Shown one piece after another: positions 22,201 through 37,200 of a stretch of DNA of 64,000 nucleotides (position 1 is the stretch's first letter; each line of letters begins with the position of its first letter). The notes beneath the pieces were generated by a model. That model searched no databases. It was not told the origin of the DNA and saw nothing but the letters and a program-made list of their open reading frames with translations. The translations under genes were made by a program, and so were the position numbers. This DNA comes from Limnoperna fortunei (Eukaryota; Mollusca; Bivalvia; Mytilida; Modiolidae). Location of the stretch: positions 100,741,178 to 100,805,177 of the forward strand of contig OX104111.1 in NCBI GenBank assembly GCA_944474755.1, given 5' to 3'.

Positions 22201-25200
22201 TAAAAAATACAAACAATTGGTATGTTGGTAGAATTTTTCTTTATATTATTAGGACAAAGACATCACTAAGGATAATTTTAAATGTCCTTCTTTTGTGCAG
22301 TATATTTGTTTATTCTTTTAGTTTGATTTTTCTTTTGTCAGACCAGAGCAAGCAGTTGATTCAGTTTATGGACTGTTAGATATCCGATTATTTTACCAGA
22401 CAAACTTACTTGGAATATTCCTACATTTTACCTGGAGTTATGGTGCAATGTTGTATAGAGTATATGTAACAGAAGTAAGTAATGTAGTTGATGTGTCATT
22501 GTAAGTAGTACTAGTATGTTTTCTAGTTCTGTGTCTACTTAGTACAAAAGTACAGATTTTTTGTCCCCACACCACACAAAGTGGCGGGGTATTATGTTAT
22601 GCCGTCCATATGGATATGAGTGTCCATCTGTCGGTGCATCAGTGGTTTACAGATGATAGCTTGAAAACTCGTCAACAGATTTTGTTTAAACTTTGCACAG
22701 CTGTCAAGTACTATAAAATGAAAATCAAGTTCAATTTTCAGCACAATCCTATTTGTAGTTCAACTTATGCAAATTCAAATTGTTTTGTTGGTCATCAAAT
22801 GGTTGTTACCACATGATAACTTGAAAACGCATCAACAGATATTTACTGTAAAATCAAGATCAAGAATAATTTTCAGCACAATCCCATTTGTAGTTTTTAA
22901 TGGTTACCAATTTAAAATCAATTACCAGTATATGATTGGTTTGTCTGTCTGTCTGTCCTTGTCTGCGACATAACTTTTGTAACAGTTTTCTCAGCAACAA
23001 ATTATCGCTACCAATTGAAAAGGAGGGGGCTGTTTTTAAAAAATGCAACAAAATTACTGAATACTTTCTTGAATATAAGTTGCTACTTTTTACTACCGAA
23101 AAGTTGTCCTATGCCTTATCTATGTCATATTTATACACTGGCAGACCTTTATTTTTGTCTCTCCTTTGACGATAGTCGCTGGAGGCAAGACATGGGAATC
23201 CTGTGGCGGCGGCATCAACACACTGGTAAACCTAAACGGCTAAAATGCCCGACTTTTGGTAAAAATTAGAGTAAAACGGCTAAAAACTCTATTTTTAACC
23301 ATTTTTCGTTATTTTAACCAATAGTCTCCAAAATTAGACACGAACTTTATTTTTAACCGAAAGATAATAATTTTAGCCCTGTCGACCGTAACTTTCTAAA
23401 GCGCTCAAGTGATCGCGATTTTCTGATAACGTGATCGATAATCTACAGCTACTAGATATAAAGAAAGCCGCCATAACAGTTTAAATGTCAAAGTTATCCT
23501 TGTTATGGCAACTATTTCAAGTCTGTAGTTTAAAAATATGGAACGTAAAAGCTTCCAAAATTACCACAGACTATGGTAAATTATTGTCGTAATATATACA
23601 TTGTTTATTTAATTTTGCGATGAGAACTTGCTTTTTGTCACATATAGTTAGACAAACGATTTGCATAGTGTGTTTTTATACTAATTGAAGATAATTAATC
23701 CACAGGTGTTACCTGTCATTTTGTCTGAACATGGTTTATGAGTACACATCAGGTGTTAAACGGTGTTTTATTGATAATATCAACACCCAATGCTATATAA
23801 AATAATTAAACAATTCCGGTAAAAATTTTCGAATATTCATAATACGGCTTAATAAAGAACGCGTTTTTTGCTTTACATAATTTTTACTTTATGTTTAAGC
23901 CAAGTAATACCAATAATTTTATACGAATTAAGAATAAATATAAAAATATATCTACGGATGTAGAAATATCAGTTAAAAAAAATGTATACGGATTATGGAA
24001 AAAATAAAAAAATTAATAAAAAAATACAATCGAATTAAAATAGATTCGTCGTATCGGTATGTCGGAGAACAAATTCGTACGAGTTTTTTTTATGTGCCAG
24101 TTACTCATCCGTTACCAGATATAACCGAATACACGTCTATTTTCAATACACGATACGGATTTCTGTGGTGCACCTGCCATCGCAATTGCAAGACAAAAGA
24201 GGTAAACCACCACGGTAGCCGTCAAAATGGTATCACAAGATTTTGAATTTTCATTCACTAACATTCGTGTTCATAAACATTGTCAAGACCTTAAATTTCA
24301 TACTATAAAATAGAACAACAAAAAAAGATCAGGCGTATTTTTGCAACTCAATTTTTTTTAAATAATTAACTTTGTAATGTCATTAAACTATAAACAGTTA
24401 ATGACATTTATTCTAAAGTTACCGACTTTTTAAATTTTTTAATTGTTTTATTTTAAATAATTTTTCAAAATTTTTATTTAGCATTTATAACGTGTTTGTT
24501 TGAAGGGTTTCAAATAAGATTCTAGGTATGTTTAATCACATTCTATACGCTTTTAAATTAATTTACATAACATAATTAAAAGCGTGAATTAAAAAGAATT
24601 CCGTATATTTTTTGACGTTCTATAATAAGAAATTGATTTTGCTTCATATTTCTATTACTTTTTAACTGATTTAGACATTGTATTGTAACTTTACCTTTAG
24701 TCTTTCGTTTTGACCTTTCGGGTGTCACATAATAATTAAGCAATTAACAAACTAATATACAATTACATCACATATCTCTTACGAGTATCGCTAATTATTG
24801 CTTGCTGGACATTAATCACCGATGCAGTACGTGTTGGAATTGAAAAATATTGATATGATAGCTGAAAATAATGCACATAGTATATATAATTAAGCTTCTT
24901 TCATATACTATTTATGTATGACCTTCATTGTCAAGACAAATATTATATGGTCCATAACTAGTTAGTTACGATGTGTCGATGGAACTGGTAGTTTTTTTTA
25001 TTGCCGATCATCATATAAAATGAATTCTTCAACAGCAGGCTGGATCATCATGTCCTAACGAAATAGCAGTGACAAAATTCAATATCTATATAACATGACT
25101 CAAATCCACCGGGCAACAATATATGCAACCTACTTACCACTGTCAAATAAATCAGACATGCATATGCATAGTTATTTACACATACAAAATTAATTTGTTT

Positions 25201-28200
25201 TTATCATAAAACTATTTTTATATGTTATTGTTACTAAAACTAATTAGAATAATCACATGTTTTGATATTTTGATTTTTACTCATTTTGTTTTGTTATGAA
25301 TAATTGTTCTGCCTCTCTGGGGGCTCCATAATTGGATTAAATAAAAATTTGTTTGTTTACAAAAAATAGCATGTAAACATACAGCATAAGAGGAAGAAAG
25401 TGAATGAAATAATAAGCAATCTCAGAGACGGACATTAAAATATCATTGTTGGGGGGGGGGGGTCAAATCTTTATTGTACATTTCAGGTCTTTCATGATAG
25501 GCTTTTAAATTTTATTACTTAATTACATTACAAATTACAATATATTCATTAAGTCACATTAGTTACACAGATGAAAAATGTTCACATTGTTGGTAATTTA
25601 AGAATCCAAATTTTTCTGGGAGTTAATTGATTCTTGGTTGTAATACACTTGAAGGGCTCTTATTTCATCTATGTAGGCACATCTTATCTAGGGTCTATGG
25701 CAACCAGCATACAGAAAGGTATCCATTGTAGTTTCTTCCATGTCTTTTAATGGTTGTGGATATCCACTGCTGTCCTCCATCGTGATTAACCACTGCACCT
25801 ATAAAATATAAACAGTCACTTAAATATAAACAATTCACAGTAAAATCAAAACCTTAACACTAATTCTATCAAGTTATAGTACCAAACAAAATATTTTATG
25901 TGTCTGAACTACATAAATGTATATCAACACTTCTGCAGGTAATTAAAATATTCGTGTTTATTTGAAATTGTTTATTGGCAAGTATATGCTATCAAGCCTC
26001 AGGGGGTCATAATTTTTATAAAAGTAAAGAAATGTCGTCTGCGCGTTAAAACATTATTTTTACAAGACACCTTTAGTAAGATACTCAGTTCATTGTAATC
26101 CAAGTGTAAATCATTTGTTTGATTGCGATCAAAGAAGTGTTCACCGGATTAAAAGGGTACAGTTTATTTGATTTTTTCCTGAGACATTAGCATACGGCAC
26201 ATGCGTAGTTCAATAAAGCAGAATTTCGATCTTTTTATTAAACATGAACTAAGTTACGAAGGTACTTACATAACTAACAAGTATCTACTGTAGTTATTAA
26301 ATCTATTTAAGTAGTTTTTGATAGTTGTCACTGATAATTACCAACAATATTTGTAATTATTGTCTGCTGATTAAACCGAACCACATGTACGTTTTACCTC
26401 GTTTTGCACTTCTACTTCCGGGGGCGCTTTGTATACTGTAGTCACGGAAACGTTTGCAAGAGTTTAAGTTTAAAATATTTGATGGGGCAAATTTACTACC
26501 CGATACGTACTTATGATAAAAGGAAAAAATGAATGATCATTAAAATAACACAATAAGCCGCGAAATTGTAAATTTAACTTCTATTTTAAAAACATTCGTT
26601 ATCAATCCTTATCAAGGATACAAAATTCATTGAATAAAATTATTTATTATAAAATAAAAAAAGATTGATTTATAAATTAATACAACGGTCATTTGCAATT
26701 AATTATGAGTAAATTTACTGTTCACTTATCACTCATTTATGGCTTCATTATACAAATAAAATATACAAGGCCTGCCAGCATACAAAATGCTAATTACAAG
26801 TGGGTTTACAACTAACTTACTCTTATGGCTTCGTTAGTGTGTGTCGTCGACCTGTCAATTAAGATTTGTATATACAAGGAGCCCATGTTTAACTAATAGT
26901 GAAGTTTTTTTTTCATATATACTTTTTATGGATATTTTCCAACTCCGTACATTGTTTCTATGGATTTCTTTCGGACCAGTATAAATTTATTCTTTAAATT
27001 TTAAATAAAAATGAAAGTATGTCTACAAACATTTTTCCGCTTACATAACGACAAAACGGAAGCAAAAACGCAATCGTTTTTTAAACCATTTTACATGCGA
27101 TAATGATACAAATATATTTTTTACCGCGATTGTTTTAGCTTATTATTTTATTAGGCATTGAATATGTAGTACCGTTAAGAAAATGCAGGTAACGTTAGCA
27201 AAAATCCAACCTGGAACACCTGTGTATTCATAAAAATGACCGGAAACACCCGTTAAATTGATTATCTTCAAGGAATATAACTACTTATTCAATTGTTTAA
27301 TTGTCTTACCGTATCTGTATCAAAAGGCAATATATCATTAAAAAAAAGAAATAAAATAAAATAAATAAGGTATATATAATTTTAATTACATTCATTTACC
27401 ATAGTCTGGAAGCTTTTACGTTCCATAATATTTAGAAGCAATAAATTACTTCAAAACAATATATTATACATTTTTGCATAACTACAATTTATTAACTTCT
27501 TACCTATTTTGTCTTGCAACTGCGATGACAAGATGACACCTGCACCACAGAAATCGACATTGTGTATTGAAAATAGACGTGTATTCGGTGATATCGGGTA
27601 ACAGATGAGTCACTGGCACTTGAAAAAAAAACTCGTACGATTTTGTTCTCGGACATACCGAAACGACGGATCTAGTTTAATTCGATTGTATTCATATATT
27701 TTTTTCTAAATCCGTATATATTTTTTAACGGATATTTCTACATCCGTAGATATATTTTTATATATTTATTCTTAATTCGTATAAAATTATTGGTATATTA
27801 TTTTACTTGGCTTAAACATAAAAGTAAAAATTATGTAAAGCAAAAAACGCGTTCTTTATTAAGCCGTATTATGAATATTCGAAAAATTTTTACCGGAATT
27901 GTTTAACTATTTTATATAGCAATGGGTGTTGATATTATCAATAAAACACCGTTTAACACCTGATGTGTACTCATAAACCATGTTCAGACAAAATGACCGG
28001 TAACACCTGTGGATTAATTATCTTCAATTAGTATAAAAACACACTATGCAAATCGTTTGTCTAACTATATGTGACAAAAATCAAGTTCTCATCGCAAAAT
28101 TAAATAAACAATGTATATATTACGACAATAATTTACCATAGTCTGTGGTAATTTTGGAAGCTTTTACGTTCCATAATATTTAAACTACAGACTTGACTAG

Positions 28201-31200
28201 GGATAACTTTGACATTTAAACTGTTATGGCGGCTTTCTTTATATCTAGTAGCTGTAGATTATCGATCATGTTATCAGAAAATCGCGATCACTTGAGCGCT
28301 TTAGAAAGTTACGGTCGACAGGGCTAAAATTATTATCTTTCGGTTAAAAATAAAGTTCGTGTCTAATTTTGGAGAATATTGGTTAAAATAACGAAAAATG
28401 GTTAAAAATAGAGTTTTTAGCCGTTTTACTCTAATTTTTACCAAAAGTCGGGCATTTTAGCCGTTTAGGTTTACCAGTGACACTTGACATTTTGCTTTAT
28501 ATCTTTGTAAGCTTAAGCCCTATTTTAATCAAATTTGAAATTGGGTCCAGTGTAGCTTATGATGAGTACTTGCTAGTCACCTGATCTTGACCTCAATTTC
28601 TCGGTCCAGTGACTACATTAATGTTTTGGATTAGGGCAGTTCCTCGGCAACCATGTATAGTAGAATGACAATATTGTGTATAAAGATTGTTCATGAATAG
28701 TACATGACTGTCTGGTAGGTGTCACCTGACCTTAATTGCACAGTCCAGTGACTACATTCAAGTTGTTTAATCAGGTTAGTTTCAATGTAACTATTTAAAA
28801 GAACAACGTACAGGTGCTATAAGCTGTATAAATGTGACTCCCTGTTCCACTTTGGGTTCTACTCAATATTGTGAAGAATGTCTTCCTTGCTACAGTTTTC
28901 TACTTTCCCAAAAATGTTCCATGTTCAAAATGAACTTTATACTTAACAAAAGATAGAATATGTCAGGCTTAACTCTCAAGGTAATCAGCATCTCTTTTTT
29001 GGTTGGGTTGTGTTAAATATATTTCAAATATTCACAGGTATTAACAAGTTTTTAAATATTACAGCATTATCCATTTCCCATAGAAAGTCCCTTTGAGAGT
29101 TCAACCAACAGATGTCTTAGTGATGCCATGTCATGTCAGGGAGATAATTTAATCAAGGTGAGGCAATTGTATATAGCCAGTATGTATAGTTTTTTTTAAT
29201 AATGTATATTTACTGCAAAAAAGAATAAAAAACACCTTTCAAATACAATTATTATAATCTAGATCTGATTTTTATGGACGGAGGCTATGTTAAATACACA
29301 TATGTAAAGTCTATTTGTCTGTAGGTCGATTAGTCTGTAGAAGGGATTGATCAGTACTATTTCTCAGACTAGTTGCACATATATTGTTTGCATATCATAA
29401 TTGACTTGATTTTAGTTTAGGAGGTCTCTGTGGCAGAGTGGTCAAGGTAGTTCGTCTAATATTGATCACATATTCTGTCAACACTGACATTGTGGGTTCG
29501 AGTCTCACTCCGGACAAGGTGTATTCAACTCCAATCTTAATTGACAAGTATTGCCAGTTTACCTACCGAAGGTCTGGGTTTTCTCTAGTTACCCTGGCTT
29601 CCTTCAATAATGAAAAATGGACGCAATGATATAGATGAAAAATTTCTGAAAGTGGAGTTTTAAAATCAAACAAACGAAAGAATTGACTTGATTTTAAATG
29701 AGTTATGCCCTTTGTAATATTTATTTTATATATTTTCCATGCTATTTCTCGACAACCTTTTTATCTCAATTGATTTAACTTTGAACTTTACAAAGTATAG
29801 TTGCACATATTTGACATGTGCTTCATTTGAAATAAGTTATGGCCCTTTGATATATTTATTGAATTTATTTTGTCAGTGCTGTTTCTCTTGTACCGTTTGT
29901 AAGTATCAAGCCTAGTTGCACATATTTTGTCATCGCAATATTTTTTGCCATCTTTATTTAAATTTAGATATAATGTCACATGACTTAGCCCAGTTGCACA
30001 CATCCTTACGATGTCAAGACTTAGCATAATCTTTTCAAATGAGTTATGGCCCTTTGTCAGGAAGCAGTACATGTATATGGGGGTAATCATCATCTACAAT
30101 GATAGTTCTGGTTCCATCAAATTCCATTGCAAGTTGTACCATTAATGTTTCTGCTGAATTATGTGGCTTTCTTTTCCAGTACCTTGGATTCTTGGATCTT
30201 TGCCAGCTTTCAAAACATTCTTTAGAGAGAAGAGCTCAAGTGTTTAGTTTAAGTCAACCAGGTACTTCAGCTTTACAACAGTTATGTGGTTTTTATTTGG
30301 TTACCAGAAACACCACAAAGGAACAGTCGTCAACAATTGTTTATGTTGTCCTCAATTACAGTTTATATAAATATGTAATTGGAGAATGTGCTAAGTGGTA
30401 ATATTTTAAACTAAATAGAATTGATTGTCTGACAAGGCTGTTGTTATAGATTGGTGTAAGAACATACAGTAGAATAATATTCATAATCTAAAGATTGTAA
30501 GCACTATCAAAAAGACACGGGGCCTTGGTGGCTGAGTGGTTAAGGTAGTTTGACCACTATTGGTCACGTGGTCTGTCAACACTGAGATTGCGGGTTCGAG
30601 CCTCACTGCAGGCAGGGTGCGCTCAACTCCAATCTTAATTGACAAGGATTCCCAGTTTTCCTACTTAAGGTTGGGAGTTTTCCCCGGGTACCACAGCTTC
30701 CTCAATGACAAGGATTCCCAGTTTTCCTACTTAAGGTTGGGGGTTTTCTCCGGGTACCACAGCTTCATCAATGACAAGGATTCCCAGTTTTCCTACTTAA
30801 GGTTGGGGGTTTTCTCCGGGTACCACAGCTTCCTCAATGACAAGGATTCCCAGTTTCCTACTTAAGGTTGGGGGTTTTCTCCGGGTACCACAGCTTCCTC
30901 AATGACAAGGATTCCCAGTTTTCCTACTTAAGGTCGGGGGTTTTCTCCGGGTACCACAGCTTCCTCAAATAAAAACTCCATGATATAGCTGAAAATGGCG
31001 TTAAACAGCATTTAAACAAACAATTAGACGACAATATTTTCAGTCATTTTATTACTATTATATTATAGTAACAGAGTCAAGTCACTGTTTCACCTTTTAT
31101 TTGTTACCAAGAAAAAAAATTAAAACATTAAAATAATCTTCATATGCGTATCTTTAGGTGGCCATCCTCACAACTGGAACAAACTAAGTACAGCCTGTCT

Positions 31201-34200
31201 GACTGAAATAAATGCCCTGAATCAGAAAGTTCAAGAAGAAAATTGGAAAGTGTTTGCTAATGTACCTGTGCGACAAACAGAAAAAACTGCTGTTACACTC
31301 GGTAAGATTCTAATGACATCATTGTCTATTAAAAGTGTATCAAGTAACATTTTATTTATTGACATTTTATCAATAAAATCAAATCAGTATTACATGTACA
31401 GTGAAACCTCTCTAAAACGGCCAGCCATCGGACCAAGTTATACGGCCGGTTTGTAGAAGTGGCCAGTCTATTGTAGTTAGTATAAAGAAATTTTTCAGTT
31501 TTATTTATCTCCCTTGTATTTATGCTATTGCGTCTTTGTTCTTTTCTTTGTGTATTTGTTTTTTAAATATTGATGTAATTGTGTTTTAAGACACTGTTTA
31601 ATGGTTTACTTTATGTTTTTAAATAAAACTTGTAAACTCAAATATATTTGATTTGTTTATTTGTAATATATAGTATGAATAAGCACTACGATGTATATAA
31701 AGTAACAACAGACATAAACAATGGGACAATCCAAATAAATACACACCGTCCGACCAAGGGCATTAAATTGTCGGTGTAGGATGTAAAAAACTCCCCCAAG
31801 CAAGCGATAAATGCGCACATGTGATAAAAATAAAATCAAACATATTGATAAAAATTAAGCTTAGCTGATGTAATATTGTCTAAAAAAATCTGTTTAATGT
31901 GGTCTGTTTCTTCTGACACCTTTTTTTCACTACCATTGCTTCCAACTCACTTGTGATTTGAGTGTTCTGGAGTATCGAAGAAACGGTGGTTCTCTTGTAG
32001 ATATCTCACAGCTGGGCTAAGGTTGTGACATGGTCTGTTTAATTTCCTCGGTAGGTTATTCGGTGTTGTCGTTGCCGCTTTCGTCTTCCGGTTCAGGTTT
32101 GTGGCTGGTGACAAGTTCTCTCTCCCAATCAGCGGAGTCTTCCTCTGTAGGTACGCTGTCATCGAAGCATGGATCGATCTCTGCAAGTTGGAGTTGTTTC
32201 GCGAGTTCACTGAGTGGTACGTCATTGTCATCATCGTCTTCATCTTAAACAGAATCTTCGCAACGAAAACCAGCAATTTTAAAACACTTCTGGATTGTCG
32301 ACTCCTTGGTGTTGTTCCATGCCTGGCTTATCCAGTGGATAGCTTCTCAAACGGTGATTTCTCTGCACAGTTCTGGGGCGGAGTTGGTCTGGTCTGTCTT
32401 GGCAAGTAGAGAGGTGATCATCAATTTTCGGTAACTTGCTTCGAAAGCTCGAATTATTCCTTGATCTAGGTGTTGGAGCACTGATGTTGTGTTGGCTGGC
32501 AGGAACTAGAGTTTTACGTTATACGATATAATCTGGTTTGGGTCTGTTTACACCATTCATAAGTTGAGTTGTAGTTCATGAGAGTGTGAGGAGGCATTGT
32601 CTAGAAACATTAAGATGTGGCGGCGTTGCAGTCTCATCGTGGTGTTGACGGTACGAATCCAGTCGATAAAAGTGTTAGTAGTCATCCTTGATTGCATGTT
32701 GGCATAGTAGGTAACTGGTAGACTAGACTTGTTGACATTCTTGAAACATCTGGGGTTAAAGGATTTTCCGATTATAAGTGGCTTTAACTTTTCACCAGTT
32801 GCACTGCAGGCAAACATAACTTTTGCATTTTTTCCTCCTTTTGAAGATTGGTCTCGGGTTCCTAAGGTCTTGTCTGGTAAAGCACGTTAAAAAAGGCCGG
32901 TCTCATCACAATTGAAGATGTCTGATGGTGCATAATCTTTGGTGATCTCAGGTAATCTGTTGCGGTAGTTTTCTACTGTTGTAAGATCAACGCTGGCGCT
33001 TTATCCGCTAACTTTGAAGGCGTGAACTGAGAAGCGTGATCTCCATCTTTCTAACCAGCCATTCGATGCCTTGAAGTCCGGTATCTGTAACTCAGTAGCA
33101 AACTGAAGTGCCTTTTCCTGAATTATCGGGCCGGAGATTGGTATGCCTTTGGCTCTTGCTGTGTTAAACCATTTCCATACGAAGTCATTTATATAAAAAA
33201 AAATTGCAGTTGTTATTAAATCTCTGCTTATTAGCACTGGCATTTTGTTCATATTGCTGCAGGTAAGTGTCCTTTTGCCGTAGGATGTCGTCAACTGTTG
33301 ACTTTCCTACGTTGTACTTAGCAGCAAGCTCTCTCTGGGACAGTTTTGGTACGGAGTCACTGTCCTTGATAAGTTTTACCTTATCACCTAGTGTTAGCTC
33401 TACACGTTGCCGTTTTGCTGGTTGAGACATTTTTGATACCAGTTTAAAATTCAACACATATTTATTTCGTTTTACGGCTTGGATCATTATTTATCAATTG
33501 TAACATCAAATAAATAACATTAAATCGTGCTCAGTACAAGCGTTAAGAATAACTGTGTACAAATTAAAAACATCAAGGAAACAATCACATTTAATAATTA
33601 AACGACAGTTATTTTAATTAATTACACATGTTTAAATGTAAGCTTGGGTGAAGATCATAAACCTGTCAACAGCTGATTGAAATTATTCAAGCGCGATTAA
33701 CAATAGATTAACAATAGACTACACGCTGGCCGATTTCCTTGATCTGTTTTTGTAACAATTACCTGTACGATTAGTTGGCCGGGATAATGAGGTCAAATTC
33801 CCTTGTAAATTGTCGTTCTGATATAGGAATGGCGGCCGATGTACGGTTTTTAAGAGGTGACCGGTATAACAAGGGTTTAAGGCCATTGTTATCAATAGAC
33901 TTCGGCCAGAACTATATAAATCGGCCGATAAATCAAGGTTACTGGTTTTCAGAGGGGCTGGTTTGAAAAAGTTTCACTGTATATAAAAAGTACAAACAAT
34001 CTTTACTCCTAAGCCTATAGCTGTTCCATTTGAACATACTTGGTAACCAGGAAAGGATCTTTAAAATTAAGGTGACCAGCAATTATGATTTTCTGTTGCA
34101 TTTACACTCAACAATCAAGATGCATGTTTTAAGCTGCCTTCCCTGGTTTCTTTAAGCCCTTATTAACTATGCATGTTGTCTTGAGTATTTTAAATATTCT

Positions 34201-37200
34201 GTATTTTTCAGGGGACACATCAACATTGTCAACAGTTACACAGAGAAAACCTACTGATGGTTCAGTGACCGGCACGGGAGATGCTTCCACCACATCAGGT
34301 GCTGCTACATCTAGGGAAGGAGTAAGTAAATCATACATTATTTTAGGTTAATTGTAATATAAAAATGTATGTCTCTCCAAATAGATATGGGTAGGGTACA
34401 GTAAAAGAATATTGTTGTATAAAATATAAAGTGTAAAAGTATTATCCATTTTTGTTCTGTCCTTGTTCATTTATTAAATGTTTTTTTAACCAAATTTTTT
34501 CTTTTGCTTTGCAAAATATCAATGATTTGTTAATTACAATGACTTTATGCCCTTTATATAAAATAATGCCTGTTTTATCTGTTATTTTGTTTTTCATAAT
34601 GAAGCTGACTGCATATTTAAAGAAGAAGCCAATATTTAGTTATTTTCTAATGGATTTACCAGATGCAAAGAGCAGGCAGCTTTTTCAAGGGGCACAACTC
34701 CATATTTGGGCAGTAGAAGGTATGTCAGTTTCAACACTAATTGAGTGACTTTTTAAACAATTAACACTGATATTATGTTTTTGTACAAAATGTAAAATAG
34801 TAAAAACAACATAAAAATGGCATCTAACAATTGTTAATAACACACATAAAATGTGATTGATTTCACTGTCCATTTGAATTCTAACCTTATCAGTAACAGG
34901 ACCAAGGTCGATAGAAAAATATGCACTTCTGTGCTGCACTTTTTGATAGATGCTTTTTTTCAACACATGTCTTCTTAGGGACATTTTAGCCTTTAAAGAA
35001 AATGATATAAGCAGAGAACAGGAAAACAAGATATCATTGTATTTAACAATAACTCCCAAAAAATGAAAGCAAGACTAGCTTCTTATAGAAGTTGTTGCGC
35101 TTTAAAGACATTTTCAAACAATATACAATATAAGTTTTTTTGTGTTATAAATTAAAAACTATTGTATTTAGCTATGTATTGTCAACAGTCTTTTTCTTTT
35201 TTTCTTTTTGAGGAGCAAGGGTGCGGATTATACATAAATACAGCTTAAAAAGGTTTTTTTTCAACCTGTCGAATGTTGTCAATCGGGTCGCCATTTTGTT
35301 ACGTTTCAATGTTTACCGTGGTATTTTAGTATTCACAATTATGGTGAGATACCTTTAAATACCGGTAATTGTAGCGTGTATGGATATATTTTTTTCAAAG
35401 TAATATTGTATATTTATTATACCCCCTGCAAACTTGTTTGGGGGTATTTAGGAATCACCCAGTCTGTCTGTCCGTCTGTCCACATCCCTTGTAAGCACAA
35501 CTCCTCCTAAACCGCTTGATTAAATTTAAAATCCTTGATTAAAGGATTTTTATTGACCTTGGATATCATTAAGGGGAGATAATTGGACTTGAAAAACGAA
35601 GCAGGGGGGATTCCCATTGTGAGCGTGCTCACAGTCCACGCTTTTTATATTTGATGACATGATTAAAACAAGTACGAAAACAGTCTGTAGTTGTTTACCT
35701 GTACAGGTATAAATGGCGCAGTTATTTCTAGTGAAGGTAAAGTAGTTGATTAATGATGTTTTGATTGCAAGTATTAAGGGATTAGAATAAAATATGTGAT
35801 CTTTTGTGTTTGTTTGTCTTTTGTTCTTTGCCAAAGGTTAAGACATGTTTATTTATCTGGTTTTTAAAGGGTATTTGTTTTAATGACAAGTCTTGGATAA
35901 AACTAGAGGCTCCCAGGAGCCTGTAATCGCTCACCTGGAATCCAAATGACTTAAACTATATTTAAATTTTTGAAATTAACAGTTTCAGTCTAGTTGTTAT
36001 AGCTTTTAAGTTACTGTGCAAAAACTATACATTTCTTCAAAAAATTTGTTAAATACAATAACTCCTATAAGGTGCCATCCACAATTTCTGAAAATTAAAT
36101 GGTTTTTAGGCATTGTCCTTTAGGGTACTTTAGAAATTTACAGTTTTACTCTACTAATAGGTGTGTTATAGACTAATTTATAATTAAAAAACTGTTCATA
36201 TGTCCAAATTCATAATGAAAGGGCAATAACTCCTATAAAGAGTCATCTTGCAATTTTTGGACTAAGCAATCATTTGTAGGGCTTCTATTGCTGATCATTT
36301 GTGCAATTTACAGTTTTAATCTAGCTACTATAGTTTTCAAGTTACAGGACAAAAATGGAAAATTTCATAAAATTGTCATTTAAGGGCAATAACCCCTATA
36401 AGGAGTCATCTGACAATTTCAGACCAATTAAATGAATTGTAGGGCTTTTTTTGCTGATCATTTTTGCAATTTATTATTTCACTCTAGCTGTTATGGTTTT
36501 TAAGTTACAGGACAAAAACGGAGAAAATTTCATAAAAAATTGCAATTTAAGGGCAATAACTCCTATAAGGAGTCATCTGACAATTTCAGACCAATCAAGT
36601 GAATTGTAGGGTCTTTATTGCTGATTATTTGTGCAATTTACAGTTTCAATCTAGCTGCTATAGTTTTCAAGTTACAGGACAAAAGTGGAAAATTTCATAA
36701 AAAATTGCCATTTAAGGGCAATAACTCCTATAAGGAGTCATCTGACAATTTCAGACTAATACAGTGAATTGTAGGGCTTGTATTGTTGATCATTTTTGCT
36801 ATTTACAGTTTTACTCTAGCTGTTATAGTTTTAAAGTTACAGGACAAAAACGGACAATTTCATAAAAAATTACCATTTAAGGGCAATAACTCATATAAGG
36901 AGTCATCTGACAATTTCAGACCAATCAAGTGAATTGTAGGGTCTTTATTGCTGATCATTTGTGCAATTTACAGTTTCAATCTAGCTGCTATAGTTTTCAA
37001 GTTACAGGACAAAAACGGAAAATTTCATAAAAAATTGCCATTTAAGGGCACTAACTCCTATAAGGAGTCATCTGACAATTTCAGACTAATACAGTGAATT
37101 GTAGGGCTTGTATTGTTGATCTTTTTTGCTCTTTACAGTTTTACTCTAGCTGTTATAGTTTTAAAGTTACAGGACAAAAACGGAAAATTTCATAAAAAAT

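Larger units (their letters stand above)
23221..28479. mobile_element. CACTA-like DNA element, 5.26 kb, with ~980-bp terminal inverted repeats
   Basis: Both ends read CACTGGTAAACCTAAACGGC inward. The left TIR runs 23221 to about 24201 and the right about 27504 to 28479, with a few percent mismatch and small indels. Target duplication ACA (23218-23220, 28480-28482); removing the insert restores a GTCTCGCC-family repeat reading GGCATCAACACTTGACAT. A CACTG terminus with a 3-bp duplication fits the EnSpm/CACTA group; Chapaev-type elements also start CACTG but duplicate 4 bp. CGGCTAAAA motifs recur near the ends, like subterminal binding sites. No transposase seen. Confidence 0.75.

Noticed and set aside
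22321..22341. Alternative acceptor for NDC1 exon 8 at 22320-22321
   Set aside because: It would break the phase set by exon 7; acceptor 22340-22341 restores the conserved R-P junction.
30560..30865. 101-codon open frame
   Set aside because: It is the 66-bp tandem expansion inside a SINE; the period is a multiple of three.
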